Positions 48,025 through 57,221 of a stretch of 64,000 nt of DNA are shown piece after piece. Each line of letters begins with the position of its first letter. Position 1 is the stretch's first letter. This DNA comes from Mucilaginibacter sp. SMC90. GTDB taxonomy: Bacteria; Bacteroidota; Bacteroidia; Sphingobacteriales; Sphingobacteriaceae. The notes under the pieces are model-generated. The model worked only from the letters and a program-made list of their open reading frames with translations, was not told the DNA's origin and ran no database searches. The position numbers and the translations under genes were made by a program. The stretch is from the NCBI RefSeq assembly GCF_022811725.1, contig NZ_CP094527.1, positions 6,200,001 through 6,264,000 on the forward strand, given 5' to 3'.

Positions 48025-50841
48025 TCATTTGCGTGAGTGAATGGTGATTTGCTGATATTGATAGCCTATTTTTCCATTCATATCGCCGCCTTCAACCCTT
48101 ATGGTATAGGTAGTGGGCCTGTCCGCGGCAAAAAATGATACGGTACATGTACCGTTGTTGTCTGTCACAATATTTGGTTCCCAGTGAATAGTAGACCTCA
48201 AATCTGAATTATCGGGCTGCCTGTCTTTAAACAGATAACGCGGCCTATAGAACTGTTTGTATTCTTCAAGCTGAACCGGCTTATAAATGGAAATACCTTC
48301 AGATCTGTTAATGACAGGTCCCCTGCCGGTCCGCGTAGTAATTTCAAGGTAAGCAAAGTCGGACCCGGCCGAATCAGTTCCCTTTGTCGTAAACTGCGTT
48401 TGTCGTGTGCGATATTGCGCGTTATATAATTGGTTTTTGTTATATATAACCTCAATTCCCACGATATCTTCAGCCGATATGTTTTCAAGAAATTGTTTTT
48501 GAAATTCGTAATGTTCATTGGGCTGTCCACCGATCGGCTCGTATAATCCTTCCAGGTCGACGCCATCAAAAATAAACCTGATCGGGTTGTCCCTGATAAA
48601 ATATTCGAGATCGGTGCTTTTGCCGCCCCGGTGAAAACCCTCGTGGAAATGTCCTACCATTTTTTGCATCACACTTAACAGGGAGGTCCGCCCGGCGTTC
48701 ACAAATACATCTTCAGTTAAAGTTTGGTCCGTGCTTTCAGGATCATTCAGATTATGAGAGTTTTTAATGGTTCGCGTACTTTTAACTACCACAGTCTGCA
48801 ACATCGTGCCGGTTGTCCCGTTTATCTTGTGGTTAAGGGTTCCCCGGTAGTTTTCGTCAGACTTGATAAAATTGACGAAAATGCTGTCAGTATTTACATT
48901 CCAGGCATCTCCAAAAAAAGGGTCTGAGTACGGTATTGGTTGCTGGCTCTTTTCATCAACATTCAGTCCCCCGTTGATTACCCTTCCATGTGCATTTCTT
49001 GCCGAAATCAGGAAAGGGCCGTCATAAACTGGTGGAAATTTATCAAACACGAACCTGCCTTCCTCGTTTGTAAGCGTATCCTTTACCAATACCCGCTTTC
49101 CCATGGACACGAGCATTACATTTCCGCTCTTGATCGGTTTATTAAACGCATTCTTAACCTGGCCTCTGACGGTAAATTCAGGTTCGGGGTAAAACTCCGT
49201 CTTGACCGGCTCTCCTATCTTCCGGAGGTCATAACCGATCCAGCCTTGAGTTAAAAGCAAAGCGTCCAGAGCTCGCCACGATTGCTCGTTTTGTTCCAGG
49301 TAATAGGCCGGATTTTCGACATATCCTTTCAGGTCAGACGTCAGCAATAAGCGGGAACAAATATTATCAGCTAACGCACTATGAACAACCTGTGCATCAT
49401 CGGTCACGGCCAGCGAAAAACTGCCGACAACGGGTCTTCCCTGTTTGTCCCTGACACTTATGTGTACAGGTATACTGTCCCTGACCGACAAATTACCGAT
49501 ATCCGTCTTCAAATCAATATGCAAATTGTCCTGATGATTGATATAGGTTATCCGTTCATTAGTCGCCTGCCCGACAGCATTCAAAGCAATAAAATGAGCC
49601 AGGCCGTCCGGAAACAGTTTTTTGGCAATCTTGATATTGCAAAAATTATCCTCCAGTTTAAAAGATGCGGCATAGCAAACCGCTCCCCGGGCTTGTCCGA
49701 TAAGATGATATTGTTGTCCATTACTATTTTCAGAGGTATTGTAAACGGAAATGGTAAGACTGTCTTTTTCCATGGCATTCACGATACGCAGAACGGTTCC
49801 TGATTTAAGGGGTACGGGCAGAGGTACTACCTTTTTCAATCCCCCGTCGAAAGTGATTTCAGCGTGATAATTCTTACCAGATTCAGGCAGCATTTCAAAA
49901 ACCCCCATCCCATTATGTAAAGAATTGATTGCCGTTATTTCATTCTGCGCGTCATCAAAGATTTTACCTGTAACAGCAACTCCCCGACCATCTTCGCCTA
50001 TCGCCTTAAATCCCATAAGCGAAGGTATTCCGCTAACCAATGATCCGCCTTCCGGCATAAACTGTATATCAATATCTTGGGGCCTGTTCACTCTTATAGG
50101 GATTACCAGTGATCGGGTTTTGTCCTGGATGTCCTGTAAGCCGATGCTGAGATGCATCAAAGGAGCCTGGGCGGGAATATTGAAATCAATCCGCGCATTT
50201 CCTTCAATGTCCGTTTGAATTTTATTACGCGACAGCACCTTTGTGCCGTTTATCACACGCAACTGAAGGTCACGGAGTCCGGATGGCACCTCATTCAGGG
50301 TAGTAAATTTGAGGTTCATATCTATTTTATCCTTCCCATTTAATTGTGTCAGCGCTGCTTTTGATGATATCAGCCATCTGTTCTGCATCTGGTTACTGAT
50401 ATGAAAGTGCCGTGTGAACAGATAGTCGTTCCCAAAATTTCGCATCCAGTTGGTATAAGCTCTAATGGTATAATTCCCATCATGAACATATTCCGCATTC
50501 AGGGGGATGTTTCCCCAGGACAGGCCGACAACCGCCGGAAAAGCAAAGTGTCTGATCACCGCATTGCTGTCATTTAACAGCTCGACGTATAATCTGCTGC
50601 TTAAAAGGGAAAAACCGAGCGCTTGATTCATCAGATACGCTTTAAACCAAATGGTGTCACCTGCCGCATAATAAGATTTATCAAATTGCAGGTAAGCTTT
50701 TTCAACCGGCATACTGCGATTATAATTATCTAAACCGGTTAAGACCTTGTCGAAGGCGGCCGATGGCTGATTTTGGGCATAGCCGGCGCAACAGATCATA
50801 CTGAAGAAGATGGAAACAAGTATCCCTTTTAATTTTGACAT
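48025..50841 (-). CDS. MG2 / carboxypeptidase-regulatory / plug-like surface protein
   Basis: Secreted protein of 938 residues whose function I do not know. A signal peptide (ending CAGYAQ) is followed by an MG2 (macroglobulin-like) domain (about 45-145, VEKAYLQFDKSYYAAGDTIW) and further macroglobulin-like beta domains. A CarboxypepD_reg-like repeat lies near 555-625 (FTVRGQVKNAFNKPIKSGNV), a TonB plug-like segment near 690-820 (SLLSVMQKMVGHFHEG, FIFDGVDLEG, DIVGIEVIYNKNQ) and a terminal beta domain (VSFFAADRPTTYTIRVEGGD). No beta-barrel follows the plug, so it is not a transporter by itself. Such proteins are common in Sphingobacteriaceae and Chitinophagaceae and may work in outer-membrane assembly or surface scaffolding. 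Its own operator-like site (J) 141 bp upstream ties it to this PUL. Confidence 0.75.
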   Translation of the reverse strand: MSKLKGILVSIFFSMICCAGYAQNQPSAAFDKVLTGLDNYNRSMPVEKAYLQFDKSYYAAGDTIWFKAYLMNQALGFSLLSSRLYVELLNDSNAVIRHFAFPAVVGLSWGNIPLNAEYVHDGNYTIRAYTNWMRNFGNDYLFTRHFHISNQMQNRWLISSKAALTQLNGKDKIDMNLKFTTLNEVPSGLRDLQLRVINGTKVLSRNKIQTDIEGNARIDFNIPAQAPLMHLSIGLQDIQDKTRSLVIPIRVNRPQDIDIQFMPEGGSLVSGIPSLMGFKAIGEDGRGVAVTGKIFDDAQNEITAINSLHNGMGVFEMLPESGKNYHAEITFDGGLKKVVPLPVPLKSGTVLRIVNAMEKDSLTISVYNTSENSNGQQYHLIGQARGAVCYAASFKLEDNFCNIKIAKKLFPDGLAHFIALNAVGQATNERITYINHQDNLHIDLKTDIGNLSVRDSIPVHISVRDKQGRPVVGSFSLAVTDDAQVVHSALADNICSRLLLTSDLKGYVENPAYYLEQNEQSWRALDALLLTQGWIGYDLRKIGEPVKTEFYPEPEFTVRGQVKNAFNKPIKSGNVMLVSMGKRVLVKDTLTNEEGRFVFDKFPPVYDGPFLISARNAHGRVINGGLNVDEKSQQPIPYSDPFFGDAWNVNTDSIFVNFIKSDENYRGTLNHKINGTTGTMLQTVVVKSTRTIKNSHNLNDPESTDQTLTEDVFVNAGRTSLLSVMQKMVGHFHEGFHRGGKSTDLEYFIRDNPIRFIFDGVDLEGLYEPIGGQPNEHYEFQKQFLENISAEDIVGIEVIYNKNQLYNAQYRTRQTQFTTKGTDSAGSDFAYLEITTRTGRGPVINRSEGISIYKPVQLEEYKQFYRPRYLFKDRQPDNSDLRSTIHWEPNIVTDNNGTCTVSFFAADRPTTYTIRVEGGDMNGKIGYQYQQITIHSRK

Positions 50842-50981
50842 AGTAACAAAAAGTATTTATGGTATTTACCTGTTAATGTTCTTGAAAATGCAGGTTTATC
50901 GACCATTGATGGTGCTATCTGTGTTGCTCTTGTTTCCATAATGGTTGAAGCAAAGAAACCACTAAAAAAAAGCAACTATGA

Positions 50982-51005
50982 GGGTGAATGCTGTAAATAT
51001 GCAGG
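50982..51005 (+). promoter_or_regulatory. Paired G-run operator (site J), MG2/plug protein gene
   Basis: GGGTGAAT (GGG at 50982-50984), then GTAAAT, then AGGT (GG at 51004-51005). This matches site D at most positions across 22 bp. The G-rich strand is the template strand of the 938-residue protein gene, 141 bp upstream. It shares the 568-bp divergent region 50842-51409 with site F; nothing else was recognised there. Confidence 0.5.
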
Positions 51006-51196
51006 TACAAAATGGTATTCATATTTTTAAAGCCGGATTGCTTGATTGTTGTCCTGCTTAGTGAATCTGTTTGTTAAAGCTGCCGATTTATGGGACTGTT
51101 GGATTTGCCTATATTTAATTTCGAGTGGCCCTTGCATATGTGTCCAGGAAAATTAACGACATGGCCGTGATACAATTATGCCAATTACGGATTATA

Positions 51197-51223
51197 CCCC
51201 CAAAATTGAACAGATTGACCCTC
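51197..51223 (-). promoter_or_regulatory. Paired G-run operator (site F), GH27-galE unit
   Basis: CCCCC at 51197-51201 and CCCTC at 51219-51223 on the plus strand, 22 bp apart. On the minus strand this is the familiar GAGGG-N17-GGGGG pattern with TCAATC in the spacer. The orientation is flipped relative to sites upstream of minus-strand genes, as expected if polarity follows the gene: GH27 is on the plus strand and starts 187 bp downstream. Confidence 0.5.
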
Positions 51224-51409
51224 TGATCTTTTATTTTCTTATCCTAATTTCGCCCTTGAGAATTCGGACCTTGGGCGCGGTTCTCTTAACCGATTATAGT
51301 TGATTGCGTACGGCCTGATCATTATCAATGGCAGTGCATCGACAACCGATTTAATTATTATAATTTCCGTTAGTGAACACCACTAACCGGCCCATTTAAA
51401 ATCACAACC

Positions 51410-52777
51410 ATGAAAGTTCTTAGAGTACTGCTCTTTTTTTCCCTTTGTTTACCAGCGGCTTATGCTCAGCGAAATAGTGGTATTGCCACTACCCCACCAA
51501 TGGGATGGAACAGCTATAATTGTTTTGGATCTGCGGTACATGAAAATGAAGTAAAGGAAAATGCTGACTACGTAGCCGCAAATCTTAAGCAATACGGTTG
51601 GCAGTATATTGTCGTCGATTTTCTATGGTCATTCGATAATCCCCCCGGAAGCAGGGTTGGCAATCCCTTTCAAACCAAAAACGCGGATGGCAGTTTCTCT
51701 CCATGGTTAACCATGGACAAATGGGGGCGATTAATCCCACAACCGAACAAGTTCCCTTCAGCTACGGGAGAAAACGGCTTCAAACCCCTGGCTAAGTACG
51801 TTCATTCTCTAGGTCTGAAATTCGGTATCCATGTAATGAGAGGCATTCCGCGTCAGGCTGTGGCAACCAAATCACCTGTATTGGGCACAAAAGGAATCAC
51901 CGCTGATATGATAGCCAATGTCGAGTCACAATGCACATGGTTAAACCATATGTACGGACTGGACATGAGTAAGCCGGGAGCACAGGAATACCTGAACTCC
52001 CTGTTAAAGCTATATGCGTCCTGGGGCGTAGATTTTATCAAAGTAGATGATATATCACGGCCTTATCATACGGCGGAAATAGAAGGCTATAAAAAAGCCA
52101 TCAAGGATTGCGGCAGGCAGATTGTCCTGAGCCTGTCACCGGGTGAAACACCCATTCAGAAGAAAGATCATGTGGCTGAATACGCCAATATGTGGCGCAT
52201 GGCTGATGACTTTTGGGACAACTGGGATCAACTGGAAAAAATGTATGACTATGCGGGCCAATGGCAAGGCACAGGCGGACCAGGGCATTGGCCCGATTGC
52301 GACATGATCCAGATAGGCAAGCTCTCTAAGCGGGGGCCGGTAGGAAATGAGCGTTTCAGCCGTTTTTCTGTAGATGAACAATATAGCCATATGAGTTTTT
52401 GGTGCATTTACCGTTCGCCTTTGATGCTTGGGGGCAACCTTCCCGAAAACCGGCCGCTGGAATTAAAATTGTTTTCCAATCCGGAAGTTTTAGCAACAAA
52501 TCAACAGGGAAGAGATCCAAAGCAATTATATAAAAAGGACGGCGCGATGGTTTGGTATTCCAGGGTAAACGGCAGTAAAGACATTTATGTAGGCTTATTC
52601 AATATAGGTGAAGATAAGCAGCAAATCGCCGTTAACCTGCAAGAGCTGGGTTTTAGCGGCGATTGCCAGGTTCGGAATCTATGGACACAAAGCAACCTGG
52701 GTACATTTAAAGGTCAGTTCGCCGACGATATTAATAAACATGGTGCGGGACTGTACCGTGTTACATCCGGAAAATAG
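51410..52777 (+). CDS. GH27 alpha-galactosidase or beta-L-arabinopyranosidase
   Basis: Secreted 455-residue clan GH-D enzyme. A signal peptide (ending AAYAQ) is followed by the family start TPPMGWNSYNCFG, YIVVDFLW, the nucleophile motif WGVDFIKVDDI (Asp about 213) and the acid/base region MWRMADDFWDNW (about 264-275). DQLEK and GHWPDCDMIQIGKL follow, then a C-terminal beta-sandwich with AMVWYSRVNGSKDIYVGLFN. Family 27 includes alpha-galactosidases and beta-L-arabinopyranosidases; both sugars cap arabinogalactan side chains and I cannot separate the two by eye. It is followed 93 bp later by galE on the same strand. Confidence 0.92.
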   Translation: MKVLRVLLFFSLCLPAAYAQRNSGIATTPPMGWNSYNCFGSAVHENEVKENADYVAANLKQYGWQYIVVDFLWSFDNPPGSRVGNPFQTKNADGSFSPWLTMDKWGRLIPQPNKFPSATGENGFKPLAKYVHSLGLKFGIHVMRGIPRQAVATKSPVLGTKGITADMIANVESQCTWLNHMYGLDMSKPGAQEYLNSLLKLYASWGVDFIKVDDISRPYHTAEIEGYKKAIKDCGRQIVLSLSPGETPIQKKDHVAEYANMWRMADDFWDNWDQLEKMYDYAGQWQGTGGPGHWPDCDMIQIGKLSKRGPVGNERFSRFSVDEQYSHMSFWCIYRSPLMLGGNLPENRPLELKLFSNPEVLATNQQGRDPKQLYKKDGAMVWYSRVNGSKDIYVGLFNIGEDKQQIAVNLQELGFSGDCQVRNLWTQSNLGTFKGQFADDINKHGAGLYRVTSGK

Positions 52778-52870
52778 CACATGCTCAGCGGGCATTACCT
52801 CGCGTAGCATACCTCAATTTATTGAACACGCACCCGGCAGCAAACAAACAGATAAATTAAACAACGATAA

Positions 52871-53899
52871 ATGTCCGAAAAGATTTTAGTTACCGGTGGA
52901 ACAGGCTACATCGGTGCCCATACTGTTGTTGAACTTCAGCACAGCGGTTATAATGTGATCATTGCAGATAACCTGTCTAATTCAAATGTGCGAATCCTGG
53001 ACCAAATTGCGGCGATAACAGGAATAAAGCCGGAGTTCGTAAGTATTGACCTTAAAAATGAGACAGATGTCTTCACCTTGATTCATACCCAGCCCAAAAT
53101 ATCAGGAATTATCCATTTTGCGGCATCTAAGGCTGTCGCAGAATCTGTAAGGGACCCGTTGCAATATTATGACAATAATATCTGCTCCCTTGTAAACCTT
53201 TTAAAGTCAATTTGTCAAAGGAAGATAGACTTTGTCTTTTCATCCTCCTGTACGGTTTATGGCGAACCGGACGTGCTGCCTGTCAGCGAGAATGCACCCG
53301 TTAAGCCGGCAGAATCCCCATACGGCAATACCAAACAGATAGGCGAAGAAATATTGAGGGATGTCACTTTAGCGGGTAAGCATCTTTTGGTCACGGCACT
53401 GCGTTATTTTAATCCTGTGGGCGCTCACGAATCTGCTTTAATCGGTGAATTGCCAAGGGGCACCCCTCAAAACCTGGTACCGTTGATTACCCAAACCGCA
53501 ATTGGCAAAAGGGAAAGCCTGACCGTTTATGGCGATGATTTTGACACGCCGGATGGCACATGTATCAGGGACTTTATCCATGTGGTCGATCTCGCAAAGG
53601 CGCATGTTGCCGCCATTAAAAGAATGGAATCAGGCCAGATGGATGCTGATTATGAGATATTCAATATCGGTACAGGCAAAGGAATTTCGGTGATGGAACT
53701 GATTCATACATTCGAATCGGTAACGGGTACAAAGCTAAATTATACCATTGGGAAACGCCGCGATGGCGACATTGTAAAAATATGGGGAGACGTTTCCAAA
53801 GCGGAAACAAAATTAAATTGGAAAGCAGAACGCGACCTGAAAGAAATGATGGGATCAGCGTGGGCATGGGAAAAATATATCCACACGCATCCACTATAA
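52871..53899 (+). CDS. galE: UDP-glucose 4-epimerase
   Basis: Cytoplasmic NAD-dependent interconversion of UDP-galactose and UDP-glucose, the last Leloir step. The 342-residue extended SDR enzyme shows the Rossmann motif GGTGYIGAHT at the N-terminus, FSSSCTVYGEP with the active-site Ser/Thr region, the YxxxK pair in SPYGNTKQIGEE (Tyr about 150), RYFNPVGAHESALIGE, and DGTCIRDFIHVVDLAKAH. It is fully intact and of normal length. Its position after GH27, and galK elsewhere in the PUL, link galactose release to central metabolism; galT is not in the window. Confidence 0.95.
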   Translation: MSEKILVTGGTGYIGAHTVVELQHSGYNVIIADNLSNSNVRILDQIAAITGIKPEFVSIDLKNETDVFTLIHTQPKISGIIHFAASKAVAESVRDPLQYYDNNICSLVNLLKSICQRKIDFVFSSSCTVYGEPDVLPVSENAPVKPAESPYGNTKQIGEEILRDVTLAGKHLLVTALRYFNPVGAHESALIGELPRGTPQNLVPLITQTAIGKRESLTVYGDDFDTPDGTCIRDFIHVVDLAKAHVAAIKRMESGQMDADYEIFNIGTGKGISVMELIHTFESVTGTKLNYTIGKRRDGDIVKIWGDVSKAETKLNWKAERDLKEMMGSAWAWEKYIHTHPL

Positions 53900-54026
53900 T
53901 CTTTAAAGGTTGTCAGAACGGGTTATTATCTCCGTCATACACGGCAACGGGCAAAAGGCTATCCCAGTATCCGGAGGCCTTAAAAAAATAGAAAGAATAT
54001 AAATAAGATGAATATAAACTGCGTTT

Positions 54027-54107
54027 ATGGCTTTAGAAATTATTATTATTCTGGTTACAAGTTGCTTGATATGCCTGATGGCGGTAAAGGTTTTTCCCAA
54101 AGAATAA
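54027..54107 (+). CDS. Possible 26-residue single-pass membrane peptide
   Basis: Short frame MALEIIIILVTSCLICLMAV, followed by KVFPKE and a stop: one hydrophobic helix with a charged tail. It lies 128 bp after galE on the same strand. Its shape recalls very small membrane subunits such as KdpF, but no kdp genes are nearby and I do not claim homology. It could equally be a chance frame in a 556-bp intergenic region (53900-54455) that otherwise holds only the site G operator. Confidence 0.2.
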   Translation: MALEIIIILVTSCLICLMAVKVFPKE

Positions 54108-54162
54108 ACAAATCTTAATAGAACGAGCCCTTGGCATCTTTCTCGGAAATCGCCCAATTTGT

Positions 54163-54190
54163 CCCCCTTAATAGGTGAATTCGGGCCACC
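54163..54190 (-). promoter_or_regulatory. G-run operator (site G), GH43_24-like gene
   Basis: CCCCC at 54163-54167 on the plus strand. On the minus strand it reads GAATTCACCTATTAAGGGGG, close to the site D core. The second run is degenerate (GGTGG, 54186-54190). The polarity matches a plus-strand target; the GH43_24-like gene starts 266 bp downstream. Confidence 0.5.
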
Positions 54191-54455
54191 TATGATTAAA
54201 ATTGAATTTCCAATTTAGCAGCGCAAAACGGAACTTCATGAGGCAGGGGGTTTTAATATGCAGTTTTTGTTTAGTTTATATAGTGGCAATGCCAGGAGAG
54301 ATCCTGGCACTGTACTATGACCGATAAAGGTTGCCAGCCGCTTCGTTTCATCAAATGAAATGATATAACAGGGCAATAAGAAGCTACAATTACATTCACA
54401 GGAAAGCGTATCAGTAATACCACGCTGCATATTAATATCCATTATCCCAAATATC

Positions 54456-56300
54456 ATGATGAAAAAAACACTCCTATTTATGCTTTTTGTCTGCTGTGCA
54501 GCGCTTTTGGCTGAGGCACAGGTTACTATTAATCCGGGGTTATCGTGGAAGGACGATTCCGGGAATGTCATTCAGGCTCATGGCGGAGGCATAGTAAAGG
54601 CAGGAAAAACTTTCTACTGGTATGGCGAAGACAGATCTGATAACAAAAGTTCGCAGAAGATCAATTGTTATTCTTCTACTGATCTAAAAAATTGGACTTT
54701 TCGTAAGGTTGTTTTATCCTCATCAACACCAGGCATGGCGGAGGCTAACCTGGAAAGGCCCAAGGTACTCTATAATGATAAAACAAAAAAGTACGTACTA
54801 TGGGTACACAAGGAGAACACCCATGACTACGGGGAAGCAAAAGCACTTGTCGCTGTTTCCGATAAACCGGATGGTGATTTCACTTTTATTAAGGAGTTCA
54901 GGCCATTTGGCAACATGTCCAGGGATTGTAATCTGTTCAAAGATGAAGACGGAACAGCTTATTTTGTTTCCACCGCAAGAGAGAATACCGACATGATCTG
55001 CTACCGGTTGAGTCCTGACTATCTGGATGCAGTTGAGCAGCGCAAAATACTGGACGGCGGCAGACGGGAAGCCCCTGTCATCTTTAAAAGAAACGGCTTA
55101 TATTATCTCTGCACGTCAGCAGCAACCGGTTGGGCCCCTAACTATAACTCTGTGCAAACGGCTAAAAATATTTTTGGGCCATACGGGCCTCAGCAACCGC
55201 TCTACAGCAACACGACAGGGAATAGTTATGATAGCCAGACCGCATTTGTCCTGGATGTCAATGGCACGCTGGTGATGGTCGCAGACAGGTGGAAAGGCTG
55301 GGATTTAAAAGATTCCCGGTATATGTGGCTGCCGATGAATTTTGACAGTAAAGGAGGGCTAATGCCAATTGAATGGGCTGATTCCTGGACAATTGATCCG
55401 ATAACCGGCAATGCTAAGGCACCGGCGAGACTTAAACCCGCTTCCAATAATATTGCTTTAAACAAAACCGCCGAGGCAAGCGTAGCCAACACCGTGAACG
55501 GAAATGAAGCCCGCTGTGCTTTTGATGGCAATCCTGCTACCAAGTGGTGCGCCGATAACGGCAACTGGCCGCATTGGCTGATGGTAGACCTCGGGCAAAT
55601 TTACAAGATATCGTCTTCTGAGATAACCTGGGAAAGAAATAATGGTACCGCTTATCAATATATCATTGAATCTTCATTAGATAAAAATTCCTGGACTACA
55701 GTAATAGATAAATCCAGAAACACCAATGGAGATCAAACACAGGTGGATAATTCGATTGCTGGGGGCCGTTATTTCAGGGTACGCGCCATTGGTCATATAG
55801 ATGTCAAAGGCGGATATTCTTGGGCAAGCCTTTTCGAATGGAAACTGATCAGCGATGGCATAAACGTGGCTTTGCACAAAACAGCTACCGCGGACAGCCA
55901 GCAGGCCGGAACCTATGCTGTCAAGGCAAATGACGGTGAGTTCGAATCTGCCTGGTATACGGGTGGTGGTAAATTGGGCAACAGCTGGGCGGTGGACCTG
56001 GGGAAACCATACAATTTGACGGGATGCCGAATCATGTGGCAGGACCCCGGATTTTATTATCAATATAAAATCGACGTATCTTCAGATAAAAACACATGGA
56101 CAACAATGATCGATAAAACAGACACCAATGTGATATGGACGCCTGTCCATAAATTCAATGCCAGCAATGCAAGATATCTTCGCATAACAGTAAATGGCCT
56201 GGATGACGGATGTTGGCTCGGAATCCGTGAGGTGGAGGTGTTTGACACGAAACCGTTGCCGCTTCATACAGGTACCATTAGGATCAGCGGCAGGAAATAA
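54456..56300 (+). CDS. GH43_24-like exo-beta-1,3-galactanase with two F5/8C domains
   Basis: Secreted enzyme of 614 residues that probably trims the beta-1,3-galactan backbone of type II arabinogalactan. A signal peptide (ending LLAEAQ) is followed by a five-bladed propeller (about 22-325) with IQAHGGGIVKAGKTFYWYGE, NLERPKVLYNDKTKKYVLWV and DGGRREAPVIFK, features I associate with GH43 subfamily 24. The Glu in RREAP (about residue 205) is the probable general acid; this subfamily is known for lacking the usual GH43 catalytic Asp base. Two discoidin/F5-8C carbohydrate-binding domains follow (about 330-465 and 470-605), both with the ALNKTA / ALHKTA start. An ATG one codon downstream is an alternative start. 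Its own operator-like site (G) lies upstream, so it appears to be coregulated with the rest of the PUL. Subfamily call is from memory. Confidence 0.82.
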   Translation: MMKKTLLFMLFVCCAALLAEAQVTINPGLSWKDDSGNVIQAHGGGIVKAGKTFYWYGEDRSDNKSSQKINCYSSTDLKNWTFRKVVLSSSTPGMAEANLERPKVLYNDKTKKYVLWVHKENTHDYGEAKALVAVSDKPDGDFTFIKEFRPFGNMSRDCNLFKDEDGTAYFVSTARENTDMICYRLSPDYLDAVEQRKILDGGRREAPVIFKRNGLYYLCTSAATGWAPNYNSVQTAKNIFGPYGPQQPLYSNTTGNSYDSQTAFVLDVNGTLVMVADRWKGWDLKDSRYMWLPMNFDSKGGLMPIEWADSWTIDPITGNAKAPARLKPASNNIALNKTAEASVANTVNGNEARCAFDGNPATKWCADNGNWPHWLMVDLGQIYKISSSEITWERNNGTAYQYIIESSLDKNSWTTVIDKSRNTNGDQTQVDNSIAGGRYFRVRAIGHIDVKGGYSWASLFEWKLISDGINVALHKTATADSQQAGTYAVKANDGEFESAWYTGGGKLGNSWAVDLGKPYNLTGCRIMWQDPGFYYQYKIDVSSDKNTWTTMIDKTDTNVIWTPVHKFNASNARYLRITVNGLDDGCWLGIREVEVFDTKPLPLHTGTIRISGRK

Positions 56301-57221
56301 ACTGCCTCAAACATTCTGCGAAGAGCTTTCGCCGGCCATCTTAAAAGTATAAGGGAATAATTTTATTGTAAAGTTGTTCGACCCATGGCACCATTTATTT
56401 AAAACGCAGGATTGCACAACCCACCCACCCCGTCCTGCCTAATTAGCTATTAACTGACAGTGATCTAATCTGTTAGTAATAGGTATCTAACGATATATTT
56501 ATAATATAATTATTATCTTTTAAATTAAATTACAAAACCCCACAACCAACAAGGATAGCACAAATGTTAATGCTAAATAATTACAACATCAATAGCTAAA
56601 AATTATCAAAGGCAGGTTTTACCACCCTGCAAGCGCGATTTAACTGCCTATAATGCTTCCAACCCATCAGATCGTGTTCCGAAACGATCAATGTTTCAAA
56701 TGATTGGATGCGCTCCGGACATTGCCGACAGTTCAGCTGCCGTATATTGTAGTTACGCCTGGTGATCCCGACGGCATGTTGCCCGCGGTTGTTCTGCGTA
56801 TGTGCGATCAGGAACAGGACAAAACGACGGCGGTATTCCTTTCCGCCGCCCGATGGCACGAAATTGTTTTAAGATAGATCATGCAGATCATTTACATCAA
56901 CGACCGGAAAAAGAAACCCGCAGCAAATATCATCAGCCTTAGCAAAAGCCACAGCCTCGTTGAAAATTATTTACAATGGCCGAAAAGGCATAAATTCAAA
57001 TGGTTCCGCATCATTCACAGGCCTGATCCCCTGACCATCATATATCGTCTACCTATTCCCCTATCAGGGCTTTCTTTAGTTTAGGAGTGTGCGTTTTCTG
57101 TACACGTTTAATGTCATCCTGCTGAGTGCTTGACGGTTGATTTCAATTTACAGTAGTCCATGCGTAGCCCAGCATAAGGATTTGCACAGAAATATTATTT
57201 TTGCGCCTTAAAAATAAGATC
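56301..57221. other. Gene-poor region with two doubtful small frames
   Basis: About 920 bp marking the right-hand boundary of the PUL. Two open frames exist: minus 56596-56859 (87 residues, rich in Arg, Asn and Gln, containing CRQCPER) and plus 56881-57084 (67 residues, basic, beginning MQIIYINDRKKKPAANIISL). Neither shows a family motif or a convincing ribosome binding site. They may be real hypothetical genes but I cannot support it. No repeats, tRNA or operator-like G-runs were found here. Confidence 0.4.

Noticed and set aside
54027..54107. KdpF assignment for the small membrane frame
   Set aside because: No kdpA, kdpB or kdpC nearby; similarity is only of size and hydrophobicity.
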